64,000 nucleotides of DNA from Sulfurovum sp. (GTDB taxonomy: Bacteria; Campylobacterota; Campylobacteria; Campylobacterales; Sulfurovaceae). Made by a program: the position numbers and the translations under genes. Where the stretch lies: the NCBI GenBank assembly GCA_027049035.1, contig JALTVI010000068.1:1-64000 (forward strand). The letters are read 5' to 3'. Below, in pieces: positions 1-11,600 of this stretch. Under the pieces are notes generated by a model, which was given only the letters and a program-made list of their open reading frames with translations, ran no database searches and was not told where the DNA came from. Position 1 is the stretch's first letter, and every line of letters starts with the position of its first letter.

Positions 1-100
1 GTCAAGCTTTTGGTGTATTGAAGAGCGGAAAAGCATTTGATAGGAATTATATGGTTTTACAGTAAAATTATTGTATTTTTACTTGACTTTTAACACAGAA

Positions 101-176
101 CATTCCTGACTTGATCAGGAATCTTTGCATCAATCAGCCAATGAGTGTCAAGATCCCGCATCAAGTGAGGGATGAC
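101..176. repeat. Composite palindromic intergenic repeat
   Basis: cattcctgacttgatcaggaatctttgcatcaatcagccaatgagtgtcaagatcccgcatcaagtgagggatgac; same family, opposite orientation, at 24698-24777. Confidence 0.75.
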
Positions 177-271
177 TTAGTCATGGAAAGGAGAATCCCT
201 CTCCGAGCGGGGAATGAATTCCCGGTTTCAGTATAAAATGAAGACCACGAAAGTAGAAAAGAGTCCAAACG

Positions 272-1039
272 ATGAAACGCTCCGAAATCAAAGCGCTCCT
301 TGAAGCTGAAGCGGCAAGACGCAACGATGCTGCTGAACTCTCCTACGACCGTCCCGATCCGCTGCTGGTAGCATCCCGCTACCGTGATGAAACTGTTGCG
401 CTTGTCTGTGCACTCTTTGCCTATGGCAATGCCGGACAGATCGTCAAATTTCTCGAAAGTCTTGATTTTACCCTCCTGGATTCAGATGAGGCAGATATCA
501 AAGAGGCTCTAAAATCACATTACTACCGTTTTCAAAAACCAGAAGATGTCGCAGCACTCTTCATAGCGTTAAAGTGGCTCAAAAGCATTGGCGGCATCGA
601 GTCTCTCTTTTACGAGGGGTATAAAAAGGAGGAGAACATCCTCGATGGGTTGTGGCACTTCATCGCTACGCTAAGAGCGCGCTACCTGCACCAAAGCTAC
701 GGCTACGACTTTCTCATCGGCAAAGTACCCAAAAAACCGTTGTCGGCAGGGACATACAAACGCTATATGATGTTCCTGCGCTGGATGGTGCGCTCCGATG
801 CGCTCGATATGGGGCTCTGGTCGAAGATACCGCCGTCATCTCTTCTGATGCCCCTGGATACACACACGTTCACGGTGGCACGAAAACTGGGACTGCTCAA
901 GCGGAAAAGCTACGATATGAAGGCGGTGTTGGAGTTGACCGAACTTTTTCGAAAGTGGGATCCAGATGACCCTGTCAAATATGATTTTGCACTCTACCGC
1001 ATCGGGCAGGAGAAAATGTCACTTATTCGTCCAGATTAA
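272..1039 (+). CDS. TIGR02757 / DUF2400 family protein
   Basis: 255 aa ORF; family-like segments (SYDRPDPLLVASRYRDETVALVCALFAYGNAGQI; PLDTHTFTVARKLGLLKRKSYD). Confidence 0.8.
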   Translation: MKRSEIKALLEAEAARRNDAAELSYDRPDPLLVASRYRDETVALVCALFAYGNAGQIVKFLESLDFTLLDSDEADIKEALKSHYYRFQKPEDVAALFIALKWLKSIGGIESLFYEGYKKEENILDGLWHFIATLRARYLHQSYGYDFLIGKVPKKPLSAGTYKRYMMFLRWMVRSDALDMGLWSKIPPSSLLMPLDTHTFTVARKLGLLKRKSYDMKAVLELTELFRKWDPDDPVKYDFALYRIGQEKMSLIRPD

Positions 1040-1096
1040 CCCGTAATTTAGTCCTTTTTATGTAAAATACAGCAAATTATGTAATGAGGATGTTTT

Positions 1097-1822
1097 ATGG
1101 AAGGTGTATTTACTTACCTTGGCGGTATCTTGGGAGAGCACAATCATACAGCCGTGATGATTGCACACCTGCTGCTGGTAGCGGGGATTGTTGTATGGAT
1201 CGCAAAGTCTGCAACCAAGAAGATGGAAGCGGTACCGACCGGTACACAGAATGTCATGGAAGCTTACCTTGGCGGTGTTATTGCTATGGGGAAAGATGTG
1301 ATCGGTGAAGAGATGGCGCGAAAGTACCTGCCGCTTGTTGCTGCAGTAGGTCTCTTTATCTTTGTTTCCAACGTGATTGGTATCATTCCTGGCTTCGAGT
1401 CTCCGACATCGAACATTAACATCACACTGCCGCTTGCACTGATGGTTTTCTTCTACTACAACTATGAGGGGATCAGAAAACAGGGGGTCGTACACTACTT
1501 TGCGCACTTTGCTGGACCGGTAAAGATGCTGGCGCCACTGATGTTCCCAATCGAGATCGTTTCACATATCTCAAGAATCATCTCCCTCTCGTTCCGACTC
1601 TTCGGTAACATCAAGGGTGATGACCTCTTCCTGTGGGTACTGCTGATGCTCGTACCGTTCATCGCACCGCTGCCTGCATACCTGCTGCTGACATTCTCGG
1701 CACTACTGCAGACATTTGTCTTCATGATCCTTATCTACGTCTATCTTGCAGGTGCCGTAGCGATCGATGAAGAGCATGAAAAAGCACCGGATCCTGTCAT
1801 CGATACGATGGGAGCTGTGTAA
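1097..1822 (+). CDS. atpB: F0F1 ATP synthase subunit a
   Basis: 241 aa multi-TM ORF with the subunit a signature ([26 protein letters not shown]). Confidence 0.95.
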   Translation: MEGVFTYLGGILGEHNHTAVMIAHLLLVAGIVVWIAKSATKKMEAVPTGTQNVMEAYLGGVIAMGKDVIGEEMARKYLPLVAAVGLFIFVSNVIGIIPGFESPTSNINITLPLALMVFFYYNYEGIRKQGVVHYFAHFAGPVKMLAPLMFPIEIVSHISRIISLSFRLFGNIKGDDLFLWVLLMLVPFIAPLPAYLLLTFSALLQTFVFMILIYVYLAGAVAIDEEHEKAPDPVIDTMGAV

Positions 1823-1828
1823 CCCTCT

Positions 1829-2119
1829 ATGCGACTTGAGAACGGACCGCTCGGTTTTGTGATCAATTTCCTTTTGGGTGTCTCATGGGCAATAGTGCTC
1901 ATCGGGGCAACCACCTCTTTTCTCTCCTTTTACCACGACAGTCTTCTTTTTGCCATTGTTTCCGCACTTATCGGTGCCATTCCTGGACTTATCGCTGTTG
2001 TACTGCTCGAATATTTCATTACAGACAAAGAGAAGTTGGAAGAGCTCAAAAAACAGACACGTCTGCTGGAAGAGATAGAAAAGAAGCTTCAGCACTCCCA
2101 AACTACCAAAACGGTATAA
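1829..2119 (+). CDS. Small two-TM membrane protein of unknown function with a charged C-terminal helix
   Basis: 96 aa ORF directly downstream of atpB, hydrophobic N-terminus, Lys/Glu-rich tail. Confidence 0.7.
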   Translation: MRLENGPLGFVINFLLGVSWAIVLIGATTSFLSFYHDSLLFAIVSALIGAIPGLIAVVLLEYFITDKEKLEELKKQTRLLEEIEKKLQHSQTTKTV

Positions 2120-2162
2120 TATCTACCATTTAGCACCCCACACTTTTTCTTAAGGAAAATCG

Positions 2163-3593
2163 ATGTTTGAAACCGTGATCGGTCTTGAAGTCCATGTTCA
2201 GCTCAATACGAAGACTAAACTCTTTTGTGCCTGCCCTACCTCCTTTGCAGAGCATCAGAACAGTAACACCTGTCCTACCTGTCTGGCACTGCCCGGTGCG
2301 CTTCCTGTTGTCAACAAAGAGGCAGCCATCAAGGCGATGCGTCTTGCCAATGCAGTCGATGCCACCATCAACGAAGCGAGCCGCTTTGACAGAAAATCCT
2401 ACTTCTACCCTGACTCTCCAAGCGCCTACCAGATCACGCAGTTCTATGAGCCGATCCTGAGAGACGGGAAGATCACCATAGATCTTGAAGACGGCAGCCA
2501 GAAAACGATCAACATCACCGAAGCGCACCTGGAAGCCGATGCAGGAAAGAACATGCATGAAGGCAACCACTCCAAAGTCGATCTCAACCGTGCAGGTACA
2601 CCGCTGCTTGAGATCGTCTCAGCACCGGACTTGCGCAGCAGTGATGAAACGGTTGCCTACCTCAAGAAGCTCCATTCGATGGTCCGTTATCTTGACATCA
2701 GCGATGCAAACATGCAAGAGGGCTCTTTCCGCTGTGACGTCAACGTCTCCATTCGGCCAAAGGGTGAGGAGAAGTTCGGTACCAGAGTGGAGATCAAGAA
2801 CCTCAACTCCTTCCGCTTTGTCGCCCAGGCGATCGCGTATGAGGTGGAGCGTCAGATAGAGGCGTATGAGGACGGCGTCTATGAGCAGGAGGTGGTACAG
2901 GAGACCAGACTCTTCGATGTCGACAAATGCGAGACCCGTTCGATGCGCGGCAAGGAGGAGGCGGCTGACTACCGCTACTTCCCCGAGCCGGACCTCCGTC
3001 CGCTGGTGGTAACCGAGGAGATGAAAGAGGCTGCACGCCACATTCCCGAGATGCCCGATGAAAAGGTGGCACGCTATGTGGAGGCGCTTGGTATCAGCCG
3101 CTACGATGCACTCGTGATCACTGCAGCCAAAGAGATGGCTGCCTACTTTGAGGAGATGCTTGAAAACGGAGCAACTGCTAAAACGGCTGTGACATGGCTG
3201 ACCTCCGAGCTGCTCGGCCGCCTGAACAAAGCGGGGCTTGCCATAGAAGCGTCACCTGTCGATGCCAAGACACTCGGTACGCTCGTCTCCAAAATAGCCG
3301 ACGGTACGGTTTCGGGCAAGGGTGCCAAAGAGGTACTTGACTTCATGATGGAGAACGACAACCGTGATGTCGATGCGATCATCGAAGAGCTTGGTCTGGT
3401 ACAGGTGAGTGACGATGGTGCCATTCTGGCGATCATTGATGAAATTCTGGCAGCCAATACCGATAAAGTCGAAGAGTACAAAGCAGGCAAAGAGAAACTC
3501 TTTGGCTTCTTTGTCGGACAGACGATGAAAGCAAGCAAGGGTGCAGCAAACCCGGCCAAGGTCAACGAGCTCCTCAAACAGAGACTCTCATAA
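2163..3593 (+). CDS. gatB: Asp-tRNA(Asn)/Glu-tRNA(Gln) amidotransferase subunit B
   Basis: 476 aa; [23 protein letters not shown]...[15 protein letters not shown] is diagnostic of GatB. Confidence 0.97.
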   Translation: MFETVIGLEVHVQLNTKTKLFCACPTSFAEHQNSNTCPTCLALPGALPVVNKEAAIKAMRLANAVDATINEASRFDRKSYFYPDSPSAYQITQFYEPILRDGKITIDLEDGSQKTINITEAHLEADAGKNMHEGNHSKVDLNRAGTPLLEIVSAPDLRSSDETVAYLKKLHSMVRYLDISDANMQEGSFRCDVNVSIRPKGEEKFGTRVEIKNLNSFRFVAQAIAYEVERQIEAYEDGVYEQEVVQETRLFDVDKCETRSMRGKEEAADYRYFPEPDLRPLVVTEEMKEAARHIPEMPDEKVARYVEALGISRYDALVITAAKEMAAYFEEMLENGATAKTAVTWLTSELLGRLNKAGLAIEASPVDAKTLGTLVSKIADGTVSGKGAKEVLDFMMENDNRDVDAIIEELGLVQVSDDGAILAIIDEILAANTDKVEEYKAGKEKLFGFFVGQTMKASKGAANPAKVNELLKQRLS

Positions 3594-3610
3594 CAGAGGG
3601 AGCTGCGGGC

Positions 3611-5146
3611 ATGAATGAAACCATCCTCAAGATTGCCCGAAAGCTTCACAACTCTTCACGCTATCGTAAAACCAAACTGCATATCCGTAATCTGCTGACA
3701 AACCCCCAGAATGATTATAAAAAATATTTTGACCTGACCATCGTCTTTCTGATCGTCACCTCCGTAGTGATCCTCATCTATGAGGTGAAGCATCCTGTAC
3801 CAATATGGATAGAGTATTACGACCTCTATTTTGTCTCCTTTGTGTTTGCCGTGGAGTATCTGCTGCGTCTCTGGGTGGTGAACGATATCTCGGAAATGGT
3901 GCTCGATGAGTATCGCGACAGCCGTTTCCTGGGTAAACCGTTCAGTGCGAAGAAGCCGCTGAAAAAGGCTTTTAGGCAGAAACTTCGCTATATGCTCACC
4001 CCCTCGGCGATCATTGACCTGCTGGCGATCTTCCCTGCTTACCGTCCGGTAAGGGTACTGCGTATCTTCGTCCTCTTCCGGGTGCTCAAACTGCTGCGTT
4101 ATACCAAGAGTATCAACCAGTTCATAGAAGTGTTGAAGAACAAGCAGTTCGAGCTCTATACACTGCTTTTCCTGCTTGCTTTTATGATGATGACTGCAGG
4201 GATTGCCATCTATGTGCTCGAGGAGCGGATCAACCCCAACATCGAATCGCTCTTCGATGCGATCTATTGGGCACTGATCACGATCTCTACGGTCGGTTTC
4301 GGTGATATCGCCCCGGTAACCGATGAGGGGCGTACCATCTCGATTGTCATCATCATATTCGGGATTGCGATGATCTCCTTTGCGACATCGGTGATCGTCT
4401 CTGCATTTTCCGAAAAACTCAATGAGGTCAAAGAGTCGAGGATCATCGAAAAGATCAACAAGAGTGAATCGTTTCTGATCATCTGCGGATACGGGCAGAT
4501 GACCAAAATGTTCCTCCGACAAGGGCACAACGGGAACAAAGACTACATCATTCTTGAAAAGGACAGTGAGCGTGTCGAAGCGGCACGCCGCATGGGGTAC
4601 GATGTTGTGCATGAAGATGCCAGCCGTACCGAAGTGCTGCAGCGCTTCAACGCCAGGTATGCCAAGATCACACTGCTCTGCCTTACAAACAGTGATGTGG
4701 AGAATATCTATATCACGCTCACTGCCAAATCGATCTCAAAAAGAATTGAAGTGATCGTGCGTGCCAATGCACAGAATATGGTCAAAAAGTTTGAATATGC
4801 AGGAGCAGATCATATTCTCCTGCCGCACGAAGTGGTCAACAATATGATCCATATTGCCATTACGCAGCCGACAATGTATAAGGCATTGCATGCTGTTTTG
4901 ACCGGGAAGGATGCAGCCCAGATTTACGAAATTCATATGCGCAGATACAGTGATCTGGCAGGAAAACAGCTTTCACAGATCGATTTCAAATCGTTCAGGC
5001 TGCTCTTTTTGGGTATCCACCGCAACGGGGACTTTCTCTTTAACCCTTCGCCGAATATCACGGTAGAGAATAACGATGTACTATTGGTGATCGGCAGAAG
5101 CATCAGTCTGGAACATTTCGAAGAGATCCACAAAGGGGCTGCGTAA
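3611..5146 (+). CDS. Voltage-gated-type K+ channel with cytoplasmic TrkA-N/TrkA-C (RCK) domains
   Basis: 511 aa; selectivity filter TISTVGFGDIAP, Rossmann motif IICGYGQMTKMFL. Confidence 0.88.
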   Translation: MNETILKIARKLHNSSRYRKTKLHIRNLLTNPQNDYKKYFDLTIVFLIVTSVVILIYEVKHPVPIWIEYYDLYFVSFVFAVEYLLRLWVVNDISEMVLDEYRDSRFLGKPFSAKKPLKKAFRQKLRYMLTPSAIIDLLAIFPAYRPVRVLRIFVLFRVLKLLRYTKSINQFIEVLKNKQFELYTLLFLLAFMMMTAGIAIYVLEERINPNIESLFDAIYWALITISTVGFGDIAPVTDEGRTISIVIIIFGIAMISFATSVIVSAFSEKLNEVKESRIIEKINKSESFLIICGYGQMTKMFLRQGHNGNKDYIILEKDSERVEAARRMGYDVVHEDASRTEVLQRFNARYAKITLLCLTNSDVENIYITLTAKSISKRIEVIVRANAQNMVKKFEYAGADHILLPHEVVNNMIHIAITQPTMYKALHAVLTGKDAAQIYEIHMRRYSDLAGKQLSQIDFKSFRLLFLGIHRNGDFLFNPSPNITVENNDVLLVIGRSISLEHFEEIHKGAA

Positions 5147-5871
5147 TGTCAGTAAAGAACATTCTGGTTTTCGGTTACGGTGCGCATGGCCGTCACATCG
5201 CAAAAGGTCTGCTCGATGACGGTTACCTGCTCAAGATTGTCGAAGAGAAAGAGGAGAACTACAAACGTGCGATAGAGGATGGATTTACAGAAAGCGCCCT
5301 GATCGATATGAGCAGTGACGAGTCGCTTCTGGAGCTTGATCCGCAAAGCTATGACCAGGTTGTCTGCATTATGGATGACGAGCACTACAACGTCTTCATC
5401 ACCCTCTCACTCAGTTCTCTCTTCCCGGAACTCTCCATCGTTGCCATCTCCGACTCCATTCACACCTCGAGCAAGCTCAAACTGGCAGGTGCCACCAAGG
5501 TGATCGACCTCTATGAAGTGAGTGCAAACCGCATCCACAATATCCTCAACCGCCCTGTTGCCACACAGCTGCTCAAAGATTTTGTGATGAGCAAAACCGG
5601 TATCAGTTTTATGGAGATGGAGCTGCCGAAAGGATCGTTCCTGCACGGCAGGAAGATCGATGAGATTGACTTTTCATGCTACGATGTCCTGTTGGTGGGA
5701 CTTGTGGATACAAGTGTTAATATCCACTCTTTTGAGTTTGTTACTGCCGGACATGAGCATGTTTTGGAGAGTGGTGACATTATTGTCTGCATGGGAGAGG
5801 TGGAGAAGCTGCGAAACTTTAAAAAACTGTTGCACAAAAAAGTCGATCTGTGTCGGGAGGTGAAAGCATGA
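5146..5871 (+). CDS. TrkA-N/TrkA-C domain protein (RCK-type regulator)
   Basis: 241 aa; NILVFGYGAHGRHIAKGL Rossmann motif; start overlaps the stop of the channel gene (taATG). Confidence 0.85.
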   Translation: MSVKNILVFGYGAHGRHIAKGLLDDGYLLKIVEEKEENYKRAIEDGFTESALIDMSSDESLLELDPQSYDQVVCIMDDEHYNVFITLSLSSLFPELSIVAISDSIHTSSKLKLAGATKVIDLYEVSANRIHNILNRPVATQLLKDFVMSKTGISFMEMELPKGSFLHGRKIDEIDFSCYDVLLVGLVDTSVNIHSFEFVTAGHEHVLESGDIIVCMGEVEKLRNFKKLLHKKVDLCREVKA

Positions 5872-6755
5872 AAATGGCCGTAATTGGAGCCGGAAAGTGG
5901 GGACAGGCACTCTATCATGCCTACAGCCAGAAAAACGATGTGGTGATCCATTCACGCAAAGCGCGCGATATTGAAAATTTCGTATCGTTGGATGAGGCTC
6001 TGGGACATAAATATCTTGTTATGGCAATTCCGGCACAGTCTGTGCGGGAGTGGATGGAAACCCACTTTGAAGACCGGGGGCAGAAAATACTCGTTGCGGC
6101 AAAAGGTATTGAGACAAGTACAGGATCTTTTTTAAACGAGATATACGAACAGTTTATCTCAAAGGATAGACTCGCCTACATCTCAGGCCCTTCGTTTGCT
6201 GCAGAGGTGATGCAGTCACTGCCGACAGCACTGATGATCAGTTCGACGAATCTTACGCTTGCCCAAACCTTTGCCGATGCTCTGCCCGATTTTATCAAGG
6301 GGTATGTCAGTGACGATGTGGTGGGGGCTGAAGTTTCGGGTGCCTACAAGAATGTCATTGCCATTGCCGGCGGGGTGAGTGACGGACTTGGTCTGGGGAA
6401 CAATGCCCGTGCAGCGCTCATTTCACGCGGTTTGGTGGAGATGACACGTTTTGGAGAAGCCTTCGGCGCCAGGAGTGAGACCTTTCTCTCTCTTGGCGGT
6501 GCAGGCGACCTCTTTCTGACGGCAAGTTCGAAGCTATCACGAAACTACCGCGTCGGTCTGGGACTGGCCGAGGGCAAAAGCATGGATGCCATTCTGGAAG
6601 AACTTGGCGAAGTGGCCGAAGGGGTTCCTACGGCAAGAGCGCTGCATAAAATCGCACAGGAAAAAGGGCTCTACCTCCCTATTGCCGAAGAGGTCTACGC
6701 GATGATCGAAGAGGGCAAGGATCCTCGCCAAAGCGTAAGAGACCTTTTGGGATGA
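5868..6755 (+). CDS. gpsA: NAD(P)H-dependent glycerol-3-phosphate dehydrogenase
   Basis: MKMAVIGAGKWGQALYHAYSQ...GPSFAAEV...YKNVIAIAGGVSDGLGLGNNARAALISRG. The ATG at 5868 is preferred over the track start at 5850. Confidence 0.95.
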   Translation: MKMAVIGAGKWGQALYHAYSQKNDVVIHSRKARDIENFVSLDEALGHKYLVMAIPAQSVREWMETHFEDRGQKILVAAKGIETSTGSFLNEIYEQFISKDRLAYISGPSFAAEVMQSLPTALMISSTNLTLAQTFADALPDFIKGYVSDDVVGAEVSGAYKNVIAIAGGVSDGLGLGNNARAALISRGLVEMTRFGEAFGARSETFLSLGGAGDLFLTASSKLSRNYRVGLGLAEGKSMDAILEELGEVAEGVPTARALHKIAQEKGLYLPIAEEVYAMIEEGKDPRQSVRDLLG

Positions 6756-6801
6756 AAAAAATTATAATGAAGAAACTATTTGTTTTGAAAATGGAGAATA
6801 G

Positions 6802-8628
6802 ATGCAGTTAAAACGATTGGTTACGATGTTTCTTTTGGCAGGAACGCTGCTGATAGCTGAGAGTAACACGACTACACCGGAAGAGAGTACACATGATAAA
6901 GCACTGCTCGCTACAAAGCCTGTGGAGATAGAGGGTGTCGAAGCACTCGACGTCGATGCTGTCTACGATGCCATCTCGGCAGAGCATGCCAGCTTCTTCC
7001 AGTTCTGGAAGGATAAAACACCGACCATCAAGGTAAAGCTTCTTCCTACAGTACGTCCGGCGCTGCGTGCTTTTTACGATTCTGAAGGGTATTACGATGC
7101 AAAGTTCAAAATCGATACAGCAGGTTCTGTCGTCAAGATCAAGATCACCGAAGGGGAACCGGTACGCATTCATGATATCAATGTCACCGGTGATTTTGAT
7201 ATTACCGATGAAATCAAAGCGTTGAAAAAAGGTGAGGTGTTCAAAACAAGCGCCTTTACCCGGGCAAAGGCGAATATCATCAACGCACTGATGAAAGACG
7301 GCTACTGCTCGTACGAGCTTGACTCCAAAGCCTTTGTCGATCTGGACAAACATACGGTAGATATCCGTTTTATCGTCAACAAGGGAGGCGTGTGTACCTT
7401 CGGTAATATGACAGTAACAGGGACGACGACTGTCAGTGATGATGTGATCCGATCGCGTGTGCGTGCCGTTCCCGGAGACCGCTTCAGTACCGAGCGTGTG
7501 CGTGAAACCTACGATGCGCTTGGAGCGTTGAGTGCATTCGACAAGATTCAGGTGGGTGTGGACAGAAAGTTCTACAACGTCGTACCGGTCGATATTGTCG
7601 TGCGTGAGATGGAAGAGCCTTACCATGTCGAGTTTGGTGCGGGGTATGACACCTATGTAGGCGCAAGGGTGCATGGTACGTTTGTGAAGAACAATTTTTT
7701 TGGCAATGCGCAGCAGTTGCGTTTGAGAGCGGCATGGTCGCAGCGTGAGCAGCTGGCGACCGCTTCTTTTTTCAAACCGGTACTCTTCTACCCGTTTGAC
7801 TATGCTATCGATTTTGGCTTGAAACTGGGCTACTCAAATCTCGAATATGAGGGGTTCCGGGAAGAGAAAACATTCATACGTGCCTATCTGGAGCATACCG
7901 ACGAGGTGTGGCTTATCCGGCTGGGGATGGCGTTTGAGAATCCTTCTATCTCCAGTGACTCTATCAGCGAAGGCAAAACACTCTACGTCGATCCCGATAC
8001 CGGTAAAACAGTTCCCATTACCGAAGCGGATTATCTGCTTACCTACCCCTATCTGCGGATTGTGTACGATAAACGTGATGATAAGCTCAACCCGAAAAAG
8101 GGTTACTATATCGCCTACGATACCGAGTTGGGGCTGGCGACTGAAACGGAGTCGAGTTCCTACATCAGGCAGGAGCTGGAGCTGCGTGGCATCTATACAG
8201 TGGCAGATTTGACAATGGCACTTGTAGGCAAGGCAGGTGTTATCGATGATATAGACAAATCTCCGAAAGGCATTCCCGAGTCGAAGAAGTTCCTGGTAGG
8301 GGGTGTCTACTACAACCGTGCCTACGGATACCGTGAGATGGGGGTAATCATGTCGCCTACCTCCTTTGCCGTCAACGGTGCACAGACCATGGCCAACCTC
8401 TCACTTGAGCTGGATTATCCTGTCTGGGGAGACCTCTCTGCGGCGGTATTCAGCGACAATACGATGCTGGCATACGATCCTTACGATTTCAGTGGTGAAG
8501 TGATCAGTGCAGCCGGTGCAGGAGTGCGCTACCTGACACCGATCGGTCCGTTCAAATTAGATGCGGGCTTTAACGTGCATGACACGTCACAGTGGGCAGT
8601 GCATTTCCAGATTGGACAGTCGTTCTGA
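6802..8628 (+). CDS. tamA: BamA/TamA family outer membrane protein (POTRA plus beta-barrel)
   Basis: 608 aa; signal peptide, POTRA-like repeats, C-terminal barrel (GGVYYNRAYGYRE...GPFKLDAGF...HFQIGQSF); followed by a TamB-like gene. Confidence 0.85.
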   Translation: MQLKRLVTMFLLAGTLLIAESNTTTPEESTHDKALLATKPVEIEGVEALDVDAVYDAISAEHASFFQFWKDKTPTIKVKLLPTVRPALRAFYDSEGYYDAKFKIDTAGSVVKIKITEGEPVRIHDINVTGDFDITDEIKALKKGEVFKTSAFTRAKANIINALMKDGYCSYELDSKAFVDLDKHTVDIRFIVNKGGVCTFGNMTVTGTTTVSDDVIRSRVRAVPGDRFSTERVRETYDALGALSAFDKIQVGVDRKFYNVVPVDIVVREMEEPYHVEFGAGYDTYVGARVHGTFVKNNFFGNAQQLRLRAAWSQREQLATASFFKPVLFYPFDYAIDFGLKLGYSNLEYEGFREEKTFIRAYLEHTDEVWLIRLGMAFENPSISSDSISEGKTLYVDPDTGKTVPITEADYLLTYPYLRIVYDKRDDKLNPKKGYYIAYDTELGLATETESSSYIRQELELRGIYTVADLTMALVGKAGVIDDIDKSPKGIPESKKFLVGGVYYNRAYGYREMGVIMSPTSFAVNGAQTMANLSLELDYPVWGDLSAAVFSDNTMLAYDPYDFSGEVISAAGAGVRYLTPIGPFKLDAGFNVHDTSQWAVHFQIGQSF

Positions 8629-8665
8629 TGCATAGCATGAATCAAAAAAGAAACGGGGTGGAAGT

Positions 8666-11600
8666 ATGCGTATGGTAAAAAAAGTGCTGAAGTGGCTGGC
8701 GATATTCGTAGTGACGCTGGTAGCGCTGCTTGTGGTACTGGTCAACTCCTCTTTTGTCATCAAAATGGCAGCGGACAAATTTGCGCCTGACTACAACATC
8801 ACCTACAGTGATATCCGGGGAAATGTCTTTACCGGCATCACCATCGACGGACTGGCGTACAACAGGAAGCCGCTTGTCTCCAAGGTGAAGTTCCATCTTG
8901 ACCCCTCGCAGATGCTCTATAAAACGGTCAAGATCAACACCATCGCACTAGACGACGTCAATATCGATACCATCAAAGCGCTTGCCGCTTCATTCGCAAC
9001 GGATGAAGCAGAGCCTAAACCTGCCGAGAGCAACGAAAGTGCGCCGTTCCCGCTGAAGATCAAGGTGGCAACGGTCCATGTTGCGGTCTCACCGTTTAAG
9101 GAGCAGGGAATCGCATTTGAAAAGGTGGCACTCGATGCCGAAGATATCTTCTATGCTGCCGATGAGGTTGGTGTCGACATGCTCTCTTTGAAACTCGATA
9201 CCGATGTGACACGGCTAAACCTGCAGGCATCGCTCGATGACGGGATATTGAAAGTTGACGTGCTGGACCTGAGCGAAATCGACAGTGAAGCGATTGAAGC
9301 ACTTGTTGCCCGTTTCTCCCAGGAGAGCGATACTACAAAAGCCACACAGAAGAGTGTTGAAGCGAAAAGTGATGAGAAGGCAGAAGAGGCACCGCTCAAT
9401 CCTATGATACCTCGGCAGGTGCGGCTTGCACACTTCAACGCCTCGCTCAAGCAGCGTACCTATAGCGGTATCGGAATAGATAAGGTAGTACTGAGCCTGC
9501 GCGATGTCAAGGCGGATGTACCAAAACTGATGACACCTACTGCGGGTGCCGTGTCGATCGGAGAGCTCGGTGTGGACATCGATACCAACGTCACTAAAGC
9601 CACACTACGTGCCGGACTTCAGGGTGAAACGGTGACGATCGATATACTCGATATCGACCAAGTCGATACTGTGGCGCTGCAGCAGGCTTTCGCTCCGGCA
9701 GCTGAAAATAACGAAACGAATGCTACCGTTGCAGAAGCGACACCGCAGGCCAAAGAGAGCAATACGACTGCAGGAGTGCCGGACAATCCGCTCATTCCAA
9801 AGCAGCTCGAACTCAAGCATTTGCATGTCGGGCTTCTACCTGCACTCTACGATCCTGTGCAGCTGCAGCTTTTGGACCTGAATGTAAGCGATCTTCTCTT
9901 TGCCATCGATGCGTTGAAGGCCAAGACAGGAAAGGTAATGCTGCGCGGCCAGACCAATCTGGCCAACCTCAATTACGATGCCAAGATCAGTGACAACCAC
10001 CTCAAGGGGCGCATTGTAGTCACACCAAATCAGCCGCTCTTCGATACCTACAAACTGCCGCTTCGCAAAGAGGCGATCGGTGACATTGTCATCGACCTCG
10101 ATGCAAGCCAGGAGAAGATCGTTGCAGACCTGGATACCAAAATGCTGCAACTGCTGCAGCTGCCGGCAGAAAACAATATCACGGCAGAGTCCAATGCAAC
10201 GACGCTTGCCGATGCGAACGTCACTGCAGATGCCAATGCAACGGAGCCGTTCAACATCGATGTACCGCTGCTCAAGAGCCATATCGTGTTTGTTCCCAAG
10301 AGCAAAGTGCTTACGGCAGACAGCGAAGTCAAGGTCGATACACCATACGCCAAGGGGGTGCGTCTGACCAACCGTTTTGTCATGGACGGCAACATCTCCT
10401 ATCGTGGAAATCTGCGTGTACCAAAGATTATCGGCATCGATGCAAAACTGACACAGCCGCTGAACGATTTTACGGTGACATACGGCGGTACAGACAAGGC
10501 TGTCCACGTAGCGATCGATGCGGAGAATATGAAAGGAAGTTTTGTTTCGGACGATTTCAAGAAGGGACTCTTCCTGCTTTCGAACAAAAGAACGCTTCAG
10601 CTTGACAAAATGGCACCACTGCCAAAACAGCTTGCGGGGGCAAAAGCTGACTTCTCTGTCAAAATACCGCTTGATTTTGCTAAGATTACGCCGCTCGATG
10701 CTGAAGCGAAGATTACCTCGAATTTGAGCGATATCGATGTGAATGTGCACTATGCGGATACCATCAAGGCCGATGTGACGAGTATAATTCCCAAAAATTC
10801 ACTGCTGAGAAACTTCGACAAAAATCTCCACCTTGATGTCCTTTCTCCGTTGAAATTGAGTGCATCAGCCGGTAAGGAGAAGATCGATGCGAAACTGACG
10901 TCACGTGCGCTCAACGCTACCGTACACTATCTTCCCGAAAACGGTAATGTCGACGGAGTACTTCAGCTTGCCGGACTGCGTATGAATGTCAAGGGCAGCA
11001 CCAAGGGTGATATCGACATCAAGGCCAATGTCGGTTCGGTCAAGGAGATGCTTGCAAGCATCAAATCGGTCTATACTGTTCCGGCTATTCCAAAGGTGGA
11101 AGGGAAGATCGCCCTTGGACTGAAGATCAAAAAGCTCAAAGAGGCGGAACTCTCATTGAGCGCACCGCATATTGTTTATCAGACTGACCGCAAGAGTGCG
11201 ATGAAAGTGGATGATATCAGGGTCGTTCTGGCGGCAAGTACCCAAAAGGTGCAGCTCAAATCCTATACGCTTACCTATGACGGTATGAAAATCTATGCGA
11301 GCAAACCGTCAGTCATTAACCTCAAAGGCAATACCGTAGAGATCAGTCCGTTCTGGCTGAACGATCAGCTAAAAGTCGTCGGCACCTATGATCTGAAACA
11401 GGCCAAAGGCAAGATCGATGCAAATGCGGCACAACTGCACATCAAACACAAGTTTGCCGATATAAAAAGCAAGATCGATCTCAAAACACTGCTCAACGGC
11501 CCCAAAACCAATATCAAAGGTGAAGTGGTGCTGCTTGGTGGCAGGATCACCTATGATCTTGGTCAGAAGAGTTTCCCTACCGATGACGATGTGATCATTG

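Noticed and set aside
3656-4612. 318 aa minus-strand ORF
   Set aside because: Antisense shadow of the K+ channel gene; composition typical of reverse reading of coding DNA.
9836-10750. 304 aa minus-strand ORF
   Set aside because: Lies fully inside tamB on the opposite strand; Cys/His/Ile-rich shadow translation with no family resemblance.
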